Source: Antilocapra americana (Eukaryota; Chordata; Mammalia; Artiodactyla; Antilocapridae). From it: 64,000 nt of DNA. Every line of letters starts with the position of its first letter. The stretch's first letter is position 1. The stretch is from contig ML660777.1 of NCBI GenBank assembly GCA_007570785.1, positions 4,348,587-4,412,586 on the forward strand. The letters run 5' to 3'. Both the position numbers and the translations under genes were made by a program. The notes under the pieces are model-generated. The model did not search any database and had not been told where the DNA came from. It saw nothing but the letters and a program-made list of their open reading frames with translations. Shown in pieces: positions 1 to 11,690 of this stretch.

Positions 1-65
1 CTCAAGCATGAATCTAGCCTCAGTAATCTGTGTCCTATACCTGTAGAGATTCCATAGCAAGCTTT

Positions 66-1784
66 TTTTTTTTTTTGGTAATATTTCTTTACTGTCTTTT
101 TTTTTTATTAGTTTTGCCAAACAATGACATGATATCACCATGGGTTTACATATGCTCCCCCTCCAGAACCCCCCTCCCTCCTCCCTCCCCCCAGGAAATC
201 TCGTTGCACCAGCCCCGAGCATCAATCCTGGGCCGGTGATTGGTTAGACATATGATAATTAACATGTTTCAATGCCATTCTCCCATATCATCCCACCCTT
301 GCCCTCATCCACAGAGGCCCTGAGTCTATTCTATACATCTGCGTTCCTTTTGCTGTCTCGCATGCTGGGTTCTCGTTACTGTCTTTCTAAATTCCATATA
401 TATGCGTTAATATACTGTATTGTTGTTTTTGCTTCTGGCTTACTTCACTCTGGATAATGGGCTCCAGTTTCGTCCATCTGAGTAGAACTGATTCAAATGA
501 ATTTTTCCTTAATGCTGAGTAATATTCCATTGTGTATATGTACCACAGCTTTCTTATCCATTCGTCAGTTGATGGGCATCTAGGTTGCTTCCATGTCCTG
601 GCTATTGTAAACAATGCAGCGATGAACATTGGGGTACACGTGGCTCTTTCAATTCTGGTTTCCTCGGTGTGTATGCCCAGCAGTGGGATTGCTGGGTCAT
701 ATGGGAGGTCTATTTTCAGTTTTTTAAGGAACCTCCACACTGTTTTCCATAGTGGCTGTACTAGTTTGCAATCCCACCAACAGTGTAAGAGGGTTCCCTT
801 TTCTCCACATCCTCTCCAGCATTTATTACTTGTAGATTTTTGGATGGCAGCCATTCTGACTAGTGTAAAGTGGTACCTCATTGTGGTTTTGATTTGCATT
901 TCTCTGATAATGAGTGATGTTGAGCATCTTTTCATGTGTTTGTTAGCCATTTTTATGTCTTCTTTGGAGAAATGTCTGTTAAGTTCTTTGGCCCACTTTT
1001 TGATTGGGTCGTTTATTTTCCTAGAATGGAGCTGCAGGAGTTGCTTGTATATTTTTGAGATTAATTGTTTGTCTGTTGCTTCACTGGCTATTATTTTCTC
1101 CCATTCTGAAGGCTGTCTTTTCACCTTGCTTATAGTTTCCTTTGCTGTGCAGAAGCTTTTAATTTTAATTAGGTCCCATTTGTTTATTTGTGCTTTTATT
1201 TCCAATATTCTGGGAGGTGGGTCATGTAGGATCCCGCTTTGGTTTATGTCAGAGAGTGTTTTCCCAATGTTATCCTCTAGGAGTTTTATAGTTTCTGGTC
1301 TTATGCTTAGATCTTTGATCCATTTTGAGTTTATCTTTGTGTATGGTGTTAGAAAGTATTCTAGTTTCATTCTTTTACAAGTGGCTATCCAGTTTGTGCC
1401 GTGTTCGTGGATTGGAAGAATCAATATAGTGAAAATGAGTATACTACCCAGAGCAATCTATAGATTCAATGCAATTCCTATCAAGCTACCAGAGGTCTTT
1501 TTTAGAGAATTAGAACAAATAATTTCACAATTTGTATGGAAATACAAAAAACCTCGTATAGCCAAAGCAATCTTGAGAAAGAAGAATGGAACTGGCAGAA
1601 TCAACCTACCTGATTTTAGGCTATACTACAAATCCACAGTCATTAAGACAGTATGGTACTGGCACAAAGACAGAAATATAGATCAATGGAACAAAATAGA
1701 AAGCCCAGAGATAAATCCACGCATCTATGGACACCTTATCTTTGACAAAGGAGGCAAGAATATACAATGGAGAAAAGACAACCT
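66..1784 (-). mobile_element. L1 (L1-BT type), 5'-truncated with 5' inversion
   Basis: Two L1 segments lie in opposite orientation. From about 66 to 1395 the minus strand reads the L1 3' UTR and the C-terminal part of ORF2, starting from a poly-T run at 61-76. From about 1397 to 1784 the plus strand reads an ORF2 stretch that lies just upstream in the element (it encodes [14 protein letters not shown]). Both match the full-length L1 at 24082-31075 on its minus strand. A 13-bp target duplication, catagcaagcttt, is at 53-65 and 1785-1797. About 20 bp of ORF2 is missing at the internal junction. This is the standard result of twin priming during L1 insertion. The open frames here are fragments of ORF2 or antisense reading frames, not genes. 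Confidence 0.95.
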
Positions 1785-1898
1785 CATAGCAAGCTTTCAA
1801 TGTGACCTTGTTAGAATTTCTTTTATGAGACGAGATTAGGAAGCATTTTCCTTCTGTAAATACACACTTCTCTCTTTTGACGGAGTGAACTCAATAGG

Positions 1899-2087
1899 AT
1901 GTGTGTGCTAGGGACTAATCAGGTGGTACTAGTGATAAAGAATCCTCTTGCTAATGCAGAAGACACAAGAGATGCAGGTTGGATCTGTGGGTTAGGAAGA
2001 TCCCCTGGAGTAGGAGGTGGCAACCCACTCCATGGGCATGGAACCATGGGGCCTTAAATAGCAGTAACTAAGTAACTGAGCATACAG
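1899..2087 (+). mobile_element. Bov-tA SINE, diverged
   Basis: A tRNA-derived head (aaagaatcct...gcaggttgga) is followed by the Bov-A body (ccactccatgggcatgg...gtaactgagcat). It is flanked by the 10-bp duplication actcaatagg at 1889-1898 and 2088-2097. It has many point changes and a shortened body, so it is an older copy. Confidence 0.85.
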
Positions 2088-2165
2088 ACTCAATAGGGTA
2101 ACTTTCTTCAAAGAAATCTAATTTTCTTTAGGCCCAATAATTTAACACTTCTTAGACCTTCAATA

Positions 2166-2445
2166 CTGGAGAAGGCAATGGCACCTCACTCCAGTACTCC
2201 TGCCTGGAAAATCCCATGGATGGAGGATCCTGGTGGGCTGCAGTCCATGGGGTCACTAAGAGCCAGACGCAACTGACCAACTTCACTTTCACTTTTCACT
2301 GTCATGCATTGGAGAAGGAAATGGCAACCCACTCCAGTGTTCTTGCCGGGAGAATCCCAGGGACGGGGGAGCCTGGTGGGCTGCTGTCTATAGGGTCGCA
2401 CAGAGTCAGACATGACTGAAGTGACTTAGCAGCAGCAGCAGAAGG
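2166..2445 (+). mobile_element. Bov-A2 SINE (dimer)
   Basis: Two Bov-A monomers, each beginning ggagaagg(c/a)aatggca, are joined by the typical linker cttcactttcacttttcac. The tail is a short (agc)n run near 2429-2441. A 9-bp duplication, ccttcaata, lies at 2157-2165 and 2446-2454. Bov-A2 has no genes and is moved by BovB LINE proteins. Confidence 0.95.
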
Positions 2446-2454
2446 CCTTCAATA

Positions 2455-3430
2455 TGGTTTATGTATGAATTAAACCATGGTGACTTGACTTAGAATTCAC
2501 ATTAGAAGTAACCTCCTATTGGTTTTGACTTCAACTAAAATTGAAACAGGAAGAATCCCATTTTAACATCCTAGGTCAAAAGTAATCTGATGAAAGATTT
2601 GCAAATTCATAAGTGAGGCTAGATGGCACAAAAAATACTGTAACATGGGGGCTTATATATTGAGGGCTTACTTAGAACCCCAAAAGTGATTATTTTTCTA
2701 AGTCAGGAAGTTTCAATTTAGTCCATCTTTAGAGATGGATGATATTCTTCTGTTTTGAGGAAGGAAGCAACTCTCTTCATGTGCTATTCATGCAGACAGC
2801 TGATTAAATGAAACAAAATTGTCCACAAACACACAAAGTTTCATCCAGAGGCCCCTGTGGGTACTTCAATTAATTATGCCTGTCAAGGGAAGATGCTATA
2901 GAAAGATGTTATGTTTTAGAGAGCACACAGTATTATTATTGTTAAATTTTGGCAGCCTGAGACATGATATCTCAGACATGGTATCTCTTAATGTATCACT
3001 ACACTTAAGAAGATCAAAGGAGAAGAAACCTCTCTGCCTGCCTTTTTCAGAAGTTAAAAGAGATTTAGGAATGGAAGAGCTCAGTTGTAATGCAGTAAGT
3101 TAACAATGGATTACAAGAATCTAATAATTCCTGTCTTACTTTTATTTTACTTAATTAAATAGGCAAAAGGAAAGAGTCATATCTCTCAGAAGACAGTGCT
3201 TCAATACTGCTAATGTTGGACCAGAAAGATTTGTTGAATGAGCATCTCAACCTCCCTAGCAACGTCTTCAATCAGAAAAGACGTCAAGTGAACAATCGTC
3301 TACTTAGGGGGGTAGGGGGGCTGGGTGGATGATGAGATATGGCACATACATGCATAATAAGCACATTTATTTTATACATATAGGAATACAGCTGTCTACT
3401 TATATAGTTTTGGCATCTACTGGAAACATT
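2455..3430. other. Unassigned stretch
   Basis: I recognise no gene or repeat family here. A short G-rich run is at 3306-3330. The open frames are short and resemble no family I know. Confidence 0.5.
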
Positions 3431-3434
3431 AAAC

Positions 3435-3510
3435 ACATATTAGGCAAATTCTTTCTCATAGTCTCAGTTTCTTCATCTATATAATAAGAAAATTTAACTA
3501 AAATCACAGA
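3435..3510 (-). mobile_element. Possible MIR fragment
   Basis: The run tctcagtttcttcatctat with flanking ggcaaattcttt resembles the MIR core in antisense. The fragment is short and diverged, so chance similarity cannot be excluded. Confidence 0.4.
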
Positions 3511-4079
3511 TAGGAAATAAAAGTTGTCCACCAAAGCTGAATGGTACTTGTTATATGAGTGCCATAAACAAAAGAATTTTTGAGGCTATACAAAAGCCTA
3601 GGAGAAAAGTGCACTATGATGAATAAGAAATGTTTTCTATGGTCAAAGGATAGGAGAATGGTGATTTAAGCTGCAATTCTGCCATCCTTGGAAATATATC
3701 TGAGGACTCTTTAACATTCTATGATTTTATAACTCTATGTTATAGTCTGTATTATATCTTCTAGAATAAGGCAGTCTGGTTTGTAAACAGAAATAGATCC
3801 ACTCTACAGAGAACTGAGGATGAAACTGGTTTCATTTGTGGGCAAATCAATCACTCATTCTTCTGATGAGATTTGGGAAAGGAGAGTGGATAGAGTTCTC
3901 TTGCAGCACTAATTCTAGACATGCTTTTCATGGGTCAAATTTTTTCCTACAGATTACATATAATCACCCCTATGAAAATAACTCACCACACTAAAATGAA
4001 ATTGAATAATACCAATGATCTCATATATTTTAATTGAATTTTTAACTTTATAAAATGCTTTCACATTCATTTTTCTCCT

Positions 4080-4255
4080 GCATCATTGTCATTTCACAAT
4101 AACCCTGTAAGACAAATATCCTTATCCTTATTCTTATTTCAGGAGAGGAGTCTAATGCCAAGTAAGGTTAAGTGAATTGGTTGCCAAGACTCCCTGACTA
4201 GAGATGGTAAGTGTTAGAGGTGGCATATCAATGCAGTGCATTTAACACCATGTCC
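4080..4255 (+). mobile_element. MIR SINE, diverged
   Basis: The order ataaccctgtaag, a pyrimidine-rich ttatccttattc, then aggttaagtgaattggttgcc and gtaagtgttagaggtggca follows the MIR consensus (fraction-of-RNA core, gttaagtaacttgccc, agtaagtggcagag). It is an ancient mammalian repeat with no coding content. Confidence 0.65.
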
Positions 4256-4557
4256 AGAGATTTTTACATCACAGCGGATCCTTTTCAGGAAGTAGTTTTC
4301 AGTAGGAAGGTAAGAAAGGGCATAAAAGCAGTAGGTGCTGGAGAAGGTGGGAAGGGAGGCTGGTGGTGATGGTGGTCAGATGTTTGGAGAAGAAAAGGGA
4401 CATTAAAATATCTGAGCCACACATCACTGACTCCCACATTTGTTTCTCAACATCCTTTACTATGTATCAACCATCACATCTACAACTCTTGATTTTCAGC
4501 CCACCCTTCTACCCCACCAAATCTACTCCTTCCACAGTTTTCTATACTATTACATGG

Positions 4558-5054
4558 TATATTAGCTTGCTGGGGCTGCCATAACAGAATAGCACAGGCT
4601 GAGTGGCTTAAACAACTGAAATTTATATGCTCACAGTTCTGGAGGCCAGAGTCATGATCAAGGTGCCAGCGGAGCTGGTTTTGGTGAGAGGTCTCTTCTT
4701 GGCTTGTCAACAGTAGACTCCTAGCTGTGTCTTCACATGGCCTTTCCTCTGCGGGTGCAGAAAGAGATCTTAGATGAACAGCATCCTATCAGATTAGGTC
4801 CCTGATTTTATGGCCTCATGCTGCGTGCTCAGTTGTGTCTCTTTGTGACCCCACAGACTATAGCCTGCCAGGCTCCTCTATCCATGGAATTTTCCAGGCA
4901 AGAACAATGGAGTGGGTTGACATTTATGGCTTCATTTAACTTTAAACCACTTTAAAGTTAAATGTAAAGGTTCTATCACCAAATACAGTCACATTAGAGT
5001 TAGGACTTCAATATATGAATTGGAGGTGGGGGGGGCACAATTCAGACTATAGCA
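4558..5054 (-). mobile_element. MLT1-type MaLR LTR, split by a SINE
   Basis: In antisense it reads gctggggctgccataacag, cagttctggaggccagag, gtgtcttcacatggcc and ccaaatacagtcacatt, which are landmarks of the MLT1 solo LTR as I remember it. A short flanking repeat acatgg (4552-4557 and 5054-5059) fits the 5-bp duplications of ERVL-MaLR elements. A SINE interrupts it at 4820-4922. No internal retroviral genes are present. Confidence 0.75.
4820..4922 (-). mobile_element. Bov-tA/Bov-A fragment inside MLT1
   Basis: The antisense Bov-A body (tgctcagttgtgtctctttg...aatggagtgggtt) is flanked by tttatggcctcat at 4807-4819 and tttatggcttcat at 4923-4935, a 13-bp duplication with one mismatch. The element is truncated and lacks the tRNA head. 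Confidence 0.9.
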
Positions 5055-5059
5055 CATGG

Positions 5060-6515
5060 CATACAAACTTTCACCTACTGTTCAAGCCAAAATACTAGGC
5101 ATTATCCTTGATTCCTCTTCTTCTCTCATATCCTACAACCAATCAATCTACCTTTACTATTTTTAAAAATTAATTTATTTCATTGCTCCATATTTTAGTT
5201 GTAGCATACGGGATCTTTGATTTTCCTTGAGACAAGCAGGATTTTTAGTTGCGACATGTCAGATCTAGTTCCCAGACCAAAGATCAAATTCAGGCCCCTT
5301 GCACTGGGAGTGTGGAGTCTTAGCCATTGGGCCACCAGGGACGTCCCAACCTACCTTTAAAACATACCTCTACATCAGTGAAATCTCATCACCTCCCCAG
5401 CTATGGCTGAAGACCAAGTCATTTGATGCTTCACCCAGAATACTGAGATAGCATCCTATCTGGTCTCCCTGCAAAGCTGTCCTTTAACCCTATAAATCAG
5501 ATTTTTCCCCTTTTGAAAGCCATTAATGTTTCCCATATCACTTAGAATTCAATCCAACCCCTTCCTTAGGGCTAGGAAGGTCCTGAACAACCTAGCTCCT
5601 GATTGTCTCCCAAAGTAATTTCTCCCCAGAAATTACTAGGCCCCTCAGCCACCCTGGTTCTCTTACTGGTGCTTGAACACTATTATTCATCACTATTGTA
5701 TGTGATGGGAACACATTATTCCCATCTCAGGTGCTGGCCCTTTTCTCTTCCTCCTACCTGGAATGCTCTTTTCAAGAACTGCCTATGACTCACCCTTCAC
5801 ATTCAGTGGTCATCAATATGACCAAACCAAGTGAAATAGCCCCCGGCCCTCTAACTATCTCAAACACATAGCTCACCATTTTCGGCAACAGGACTTCACC
5901 ATCCTAGGAAACTCTTGCCAAGGAAGACTGATTTGCAGATAATGATATTGCTTATTTCAGAAAATTTTCAATATTCATTTATCCAAATAACACTAGACTT
6001 CATTCAAGTAAATTAGCTGAGCTAATCACTTTCCTCTTCAATTTCAAACTCAAAGTGTGTTCAACAATCTCAGTCTGGACTGACACTGAAAAGACTCCCT
6101 TAAACTAGACCTTCCAAGATTCATCAATATCCCATGTTTTCTTTCCCCACCTGGGGCACATCTAAGACTGTCAAGGCACTGTTCTTCCTTTCAGCACTGA
6201 AACTGCAATAGTGATTAACTCAGCTTTGCTTACTCAGTGGGTTATTTTGATGATATGGGAGAGGAGTTGGCACTTGACTCTGCCCACCTTTCTATGTACC
6301 CTGTTTAATTTGTATTCATACCATTTATTACTGACAGGTACATACATAATCATTTACATGTTACTCAATTTATAATTTTTTTCCTGGAATAAAATATAAG
6401 ATCCATAATGGCAGGGATATTTTTTGTCTTATCCTCAGCAAAAATCCTGGCAAAAATAGGACAATGCTTGGCGCATAGTAGGCTCTCATTAAAATTGTTA
6501 ATAAATGAGTGAGCT
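5060..6515 (+). mobile_element. L2 LINE remnant
   Basis: Segments follow the L2 ORF2 end and 3' UTR in order: attatccttgattcctc, tctggtctccctgcaaag, ctcaggtgctggcccttt, tacctggaatgctctttt, and near 6470 gcttggcgcatagtaggctc with ataaatgagtg. A CHR SINE interrupts it at 5157-5350. No frame is maintained. The stretch between about 5930 and 6380 is too diverged for me to align. Confidence 0.75.
5157..5350 (-). mobile_element. CHR-type SINE (tRNA-Glu derived)
   Basis: In antisense it ends in the head ccattgggccaccagggac and carries ttagttgcgacatg and the A/T-rich tail ttaatttatttc. The duplication ctaccttta at 5148-5156 and 5351-5359 gives exact ends. CHR SINEs are typical of whales, hippos and ruminants. 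Confidence 0.85.
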
Positions 6516-6519
6516 CTGT

Positions 6520-6960
6520 AGGTTGGCTGAGCCAGGATCAGGAAGACAAGGCACATATAGAAGTCTCCTCATATTCAGTGAGATGAAATGAATGAGACGA
6601 AGCATCTCTGGATCTCTGGAAAGATTATAGAGGCTATAGACTTTCCCTTTGAATTCCGGGCAGCACTGAACCACCAGGGCACAGATGCCATGGGTGCCAC
6701 AAGGCTGGTCTCCTAGGGATTCTGTTCATTCTGGTACCCCTGCTCCACCAGAGCAAACACAATCATCACCATTGTTCTGCTTTCCTCTATCACCTTTATT
6801 CAAACTCTTTCCTTCCATCCAAGGAAAAAGGGACATGACAAAGTAGGGTATCTAGAAACATTTCTGGTCCTCCCTGCCCTTTCTCCTAAAGTTTGAGCCC
6901 TATATAAAATCTGGCCAGAGTGAGGCTATGTAAGAGACATATTCACATATTGGGAGGAGC
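6520..6960. other. Unassigned stretch
   Basis: I see no recognisable gene, RNA or repeat here. Confidence 0.5.
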
Positions 6961-6969
6961 ATATCTACT

Positions 6970-7160
6970 AGGGCTGCTGGGTAAAGTGTAAGATGCCAGC
7001 TTAATTTTGAATTTCAGGAAAACAGTGAATCATATTTTAGCATAACAGAACCAATATTGCATGGGATGTACTTAAACAAAAAAAATTAATGTGTTGTTTA
7101 TTCATATTTAACCGAGTATCCTATATTTTTGTTTGCTAACTCTGGCAACCCTAATCTATT
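6970..7160. mobile_element. Palindromic ancient repeat (MITE-like)
   Basis: The left arm (gatgccagcttaattttgaa, 6990s) and the reverse complement of the right arm (ggatactcggttaaatatga, ending with ctggcaaccct near 7150) pair imperfectly around a centre near 7065. Long terminal inverted arms without coding content fit a non-autonomous DNA transposon. I recognise the pattern as a common mammalian repeat but will not name the family. Confidence 0.55.
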
Positions 7161-7930
7161 AACTTATAAATAGGCACAGGTAATAAACATAAGCAGACAA
7201 TTGAATGCATGTCCCCATATATTAAGGATGATTGGGGCTTTAGTCAATTATTTTTAAAAATATAAATCCCTACAAAACAGTGATTTCCCATTAAAATATC
7301 ATGAAAGTACTGCAGTAAGGAACACATTCCAAGCCAATAAAGGGCATAGCCATCTCTAACTCTTCAGCATATCTTGAGATTCATACGGGGATAAATTGTA
7401 CCTACTAAATTGATGCTATGGAGAAACAAAGACCACACAAATGAGAAAAAGGAAAGCCTATATTCAGAGTTGCTATAGCACAGGAGTCAGCCTCTGTCAC
7501 TTACATTTTGGCAGAGACTCAATTGCAGGCAGCAGAATGGGAAAGCATTCTAGTGGACAAAAGAGAAGGCTTTGGATGGGCCCTGACTGTAGGCTGTTGG
7601 CACAGGGAGTTGTAGGTGACGAACTAGAGCAGGGGATCCTACATGATTGACTAGGATTATGTATTTGGCTTTCTCTGGTTGGTCCTGAGTTGGAGCAGGG
7701 ATAAAAATTAGTGAAGCGTTAATCAAGCCCTGGCCATCTGTGGCTGAACGTTAGGGGTGATAGTTTGGCTTCCTAATTGTTCCCAGACAGTGATCTGGCT
7801 TCCTACCAACCTGAGGTATAGCAGGGTGGCCTCCTGGATTGGTTTCCTGAGCGGCTTACTGCAGCTTGTGGGTAAGAGTCCTATTTTTTGTGGTACAGCC
7901 ATTGTCTATTTGTATATTCAGTCCCTCAGT
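7161..7930. other. Unassigned stretch
   Basis: No recognised gene. The composition from 7440 to 7900 is mixed and could be an old LTR, but I cannot place it. The small open frames here show no family signature. Confidence 0.45.
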
Positions 7931-7934
7931 ATGA

Positions 7935-8110
7935 GGCTGCACTATTCAGTATGGTAGCCACTCAACACATGTAGCTATTCAAATTTAAATTAATGAAAAC
8001 GTAACATTTTAAATTCAGCTCCTCATTCACATTAGCTACATTCCAAGCATTCACTAGCCCTATGCTGTGGATGGACTATGGAGCTGGACTGTGCAGATAT
8101 AGACAGTTTT
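7935..8110. mobile_element. Palindromic DNA-transposon relic
   Basis: The left arm tatggtagccactcaacaca with tgtagctattcaaattta is mirrored, imperfectly, by tagctacattccaag and ctagccctatgctgtgg, followed by ggactgtgcagatatag. This is the layout of a common non-autonomous hAT-like mammalian element. The family name is uncertain. Confidence 0.6.
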
Positions 8111-8930
8111 AATAGAAGAGATAACAAAACACTTTTACAACTTTGTTAGACTTCCAAACTCTAGGAAAATGCAAGCACCATTATCATCCTACTGGAAAAT
8201 TTCTACCTTCTCCCTTATCCCTCTGAGTCTCATTTATGTTGTTTTTCCACAACTTTACATTCTCCATTCTCTTCTTTAATCACCAGACTGTGCCTCTGCC
8301 CTCTTTTATGCTTTCCCAGTTTGCTGGCTTGATGTTTTCCTTTATTCACAAATTGTTTTGAAAAGTCACTCCAGTGAGCACTTATTGAATCATCTCACTA
8401 ACTCTGGTTTTCTAGAAATTACCTCCTTTTTAGCTAGCCACAGGGTTATTCCAGAAGCTGACACATTGCTACGCGTGTCACACCACACCCACATCCTCTG
8501 GTCCCATTGACTGGCTACCTGACCCAGCTGGGTAACCAGTCTGTCCCCTGGAAATTGGAAAACAATTCTTTAACCAGAGCAAGCAGGAGATCTTTTCCCT
8601 ATTGGGCCACTGGTCTGCAGTAAGCAACTGTTACTTGGAAGCAGGAGGTACCAGCCACTTTCTACCAGGCCACGCAGCTAATAGGAAAGTAGTGAGCAGA
8701 GCAATGAAACAGATGAACAGAGAGAGAGAGGCAGAAATGAGAGCTGGAGAGAGGACTTTCTGGGTCCCCTGCAGCACTGCAAGCTATTGTTCCTAAGGTT
8801 CAGTCACTTCATTGCCCTCAAATTCAATGACATAGTCCATTATCCCGCCAATAAATTTTCTTCTTTGCTTAGAGTAGTTTGAATTGATTTTCTGTTATTT
8901 GCAAGCAAAGAATCCTAATCAATATAAACT
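8111..8930. other. Mostly unassigned; LTR-like 3' end near 8840-8930
   Basis: The segment ccaataaattttcttc followed by ttgaattgattttctgttat and aatcctaatcaatat resembles the R-U5 end of an old ERVL-type LTR, with an AATAAA signal near 8850. The rest shows nothing I recognise. Confidence 0.4.
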
Positions 8931-9098
8931 GTAATCAAGGGAATTTGGAACTTGCCTACTTAGACCCTTTTTCCTTCTCAAAGCAACACATACGTGATCA
9001 GCAAGCCCTCCTTTACTGCAAGCTGGAACAGGAGATAAACAGTTCATTTCTTGAGAAGAAACAAAGCAACACAGAAGATAATGAGCAAAGTAGGATAG

Positions 9099-9315
9099 CT
9101 CTAGGGGACTTCCCAGGTGGCTCAGTCGTAAAGAATCTGCCTGCCAATACAGGAGACATGAGTTTGATTCTTTGGTGGGAAGAATCCCCCCCGGAGGGGG
9201 AAGTGGCAATCAGCTCCAATATTCTTGCCTGGAAAATCTCATGGACAGAAGGGCCTAGTGGGTTACAGTCTCTCGGTTTGCAAAGAATCAGACACAACTG
9301 AGCATGCAGGCATGC
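9099..9315 (+). mobile_element. Bov-tA SINE
   Basis: A full tRNA head (ggacttcccaggtggctcag, aaagaatctgcctgccaat) is followed by the Bov-A body and a gcatgcaggcatgcagg tail. The 7-bp repeat aggatag flanks it at 9092-9098 and 9316-9322. Confidence 0.95.
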
Positions 9316-9322
9316 AGGATAG

Positions 9323-11057
9323 GTTTACTTTAAGAATAAAGTAGCTTAATTAATAATGCTTACTTCAGAAGTCCTACCAGTAAAAACTGGAAAGGGAAGG
9401 AAGAGGTGGGCATTTTCTGTAATGCTATTTAAATCATTAAAAAATCTCATAATCAGTTTTTGAAAAAAGAAAAAAAAATAAATTCTTACTTTTTATTAAT
9501 GTATTATATACTTATTCAATAAACATTCATTAAATATCCTTTAGGTAGTGGGGACTATGAAAGACAGAGGGATTCCTACAGTGTAATTGTCAAAAAGCTG
9601 AAATTCTTACTTTTGTATAATTATAAAATGAATGCATGTTAAAGATTTTATCCAACTCATTAACAAAGGGACTGTTGGAAGCCAGTCCTCCCTGTATTAC
9701 TCCACATTCCCACACAGTGTGAGTCTTCTGAGCACTGAAAATGACTCAGTAGAATGATAGGGAATGTCTTCTCTTGTCCCAGAGCCATCTGCTCTTCACA
9801 GTTGAAAGGTATTCTCATGGAGCTGCTTGACTCCTTCAAGGCAGGGGCATCTGCTCCCATTCAATGATTCATAACATCATTCCTATCCCTCCCCAAGCCA
9901 AATGTGTCCATCCAGGGTAAAGACCTTCCCTCCTCCCAGAGAGGATTTGTTTACATTTTGAATAAAAACATAATCTTTTCTCTTTCCCTAGAAGGGAGGA
10001 AGGGTGAATGTTCCAGCTCCTATGTAAGCTCTGAGATTCATAATTTGGGGGTTTCTCATCTGTGATGCAACCTCCTACACACACAGGTGTAACCACCTGG
10101 CTCTCATCACTTCACCTAGCAAAGTGCTAGGCATGAGGAAACAGCGCTACACTGTTATTGCTATGAATAACGAAGGTGTGACATCCTATTCAGAGTCTAG
10201 TGTTTTTGTGAGCAAAGGAATATCTCAGATCCTTCACTTTTTGACTTAATAGGAAGGAGCAAAATGTTAAAAATAGTTCAAAGATGAATTTGAATAATGA
10301 ATAGGAATATATTATATTGATTATACTGATATTAATTATTATTGATTATATGTATATAATCAGAATAAAAACCTGTTGGAATTAACTAACAGATGGAAAA
10401 CTGGTTAATATCCTATATGGCAGTAAAACATGTTTGTGGTATTATTTCAATAAGACATAAGCTACCAGACAAATTATTCACATTGCTATAGATGAGAATC
10501 ATTTGTGTTAACTATTAGTTTTCTACAACTTCCACACACAGAATTCAACAATAACTTAGTAGAAAGATAAAGGTGTAAACCCATAGAGTCAGATAATCTT
10601 TGGAGGGTCCATTAGACAACAAAAGGACATCCAGCAACCTCTTTTGCCATGTTCAAGTCTTAAGAGAATTTTTCCTGAGAGTTTAAAAGAGCAAAGACAG
10701 AGATGGCCCTGACTTTCTGGAGCTTAGTCTTGTGAAAGATTGATATTAATCAACTAACGACAAAACAGGTGAATGATTGCAAATTGATAAATAACGATAT
10801 ATAGTGACATGAGAACATATCTGGGGAAACTGATATGGCTAAGGGTAAGAAAGTGGGCCTTAGTAAAAAAATATTATCATAGACCAAGCTTTTATATCAA
10901 ATAATTACTTTTTAATTGTGGTTAAATTCAGGTGGCACAAGTCAAATGTACTGGTGATATGAGATGAAGGCTAATTCTCCTCATCCCCAGTCATCCTGTT
11001 TCTCTCCTGGAAAGAATTAGTATCAACAGTTTCTGGTACATTCTTACATTCTACTCT
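9323..11057. other. Unassigned stretch
   Basis: AT-rich sequence without a recognised gene or repeat. A stretch at 10900-11057, together with 11585-11690 and 12421-12560, may be one old LINE that received the two BovB insertions. Confidence 0.5.
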
Positions 11058-11068
11058 AAATGCATACA

Positions 11069-11584
11069 TTGTTGTTGTTTAGTCACTCAGTCATGTCCAA
11101 CTCTTTGTGACCTCATGGACTGCAGCACTCCAGGCTCCCTGTCCTTCACTATCTCCTGGATTTTGCTCAAACTCATGTCCATCGAGTCAATGATGCCATC
11201 CAACCACCTCATGTTGCCCCCTTCTCCTCCTGCCCTCAATCTTTCCCAGCATCAGAGTCTTTGCCTATGAGTCAGCTCTTCAAATCAGGTGGCCAAAAGA
11301 TTGGAGCTTCAGCTTCAGCATCAGTCCTTCCAATGAATATTCAGGGTTGATTTCCTTTAGGATTGACTGGTTTGATCTCCTTGCTTTCCAAGGGATTCTC
11401 AAGAGTCTTCTCTCAGCCAAATTCAAAAGCATCAGTTTTCAGGCTCAGATTTCTTTATGGTTGAATTCTCACATCTGCACATGATCACTGGAAAAATCAT
11501 GGCTTTGACTATATGGACCCTTGTCAACAAAGTGACATATCTGCTTTTTAATACTCTGTCTAAGTTTGTCGTATACATATGCAT
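11069..11584 (-). mobile_element. BovB LINE, 5'-truncated
   Basis: The BovB 3' end is in antisense: it starts with the ttgttgttgtttag tail and runs through gatgccatccaaccacctca and ctcaagagtcttctctc. The 11-bp duplication aaatgcataca lies at 11058-11068 and 11585-11595. Only the final part of the ORF and the 3' UTR remain, with stops in all frames. Confidence 0.95.
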
Positions 11585-11690
11585 AAATGCATACAAGTAT
11601 TTTTACACACATTTTTACACTAAAAATTATATATCAGCCAGTACTCTGTCTTGCTTTTTTTATTTAACAGTTAAGTTATTTTATATCAGT
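11585..11690 (-). mobile_element. Ancient LINE remnant (continues at 12421-12560)
   Basis: After removing the two BovB insertions, attatatatcagccagtact, cttgcttttttta and the part after 12421 (catatagaatgccttattct) read like the antisense 3' region of an old LINE. Family assignment is uncertain. Confidence 0.4.

Noticed and set aside
387..1839. Overlapping long open frames on both strands
   Set aside because: They are C-terminal L1 ORF2 (minus), an inverted ORF2 piece (plus, from about 1397), and the antisense of ORF2. They are not host genes.
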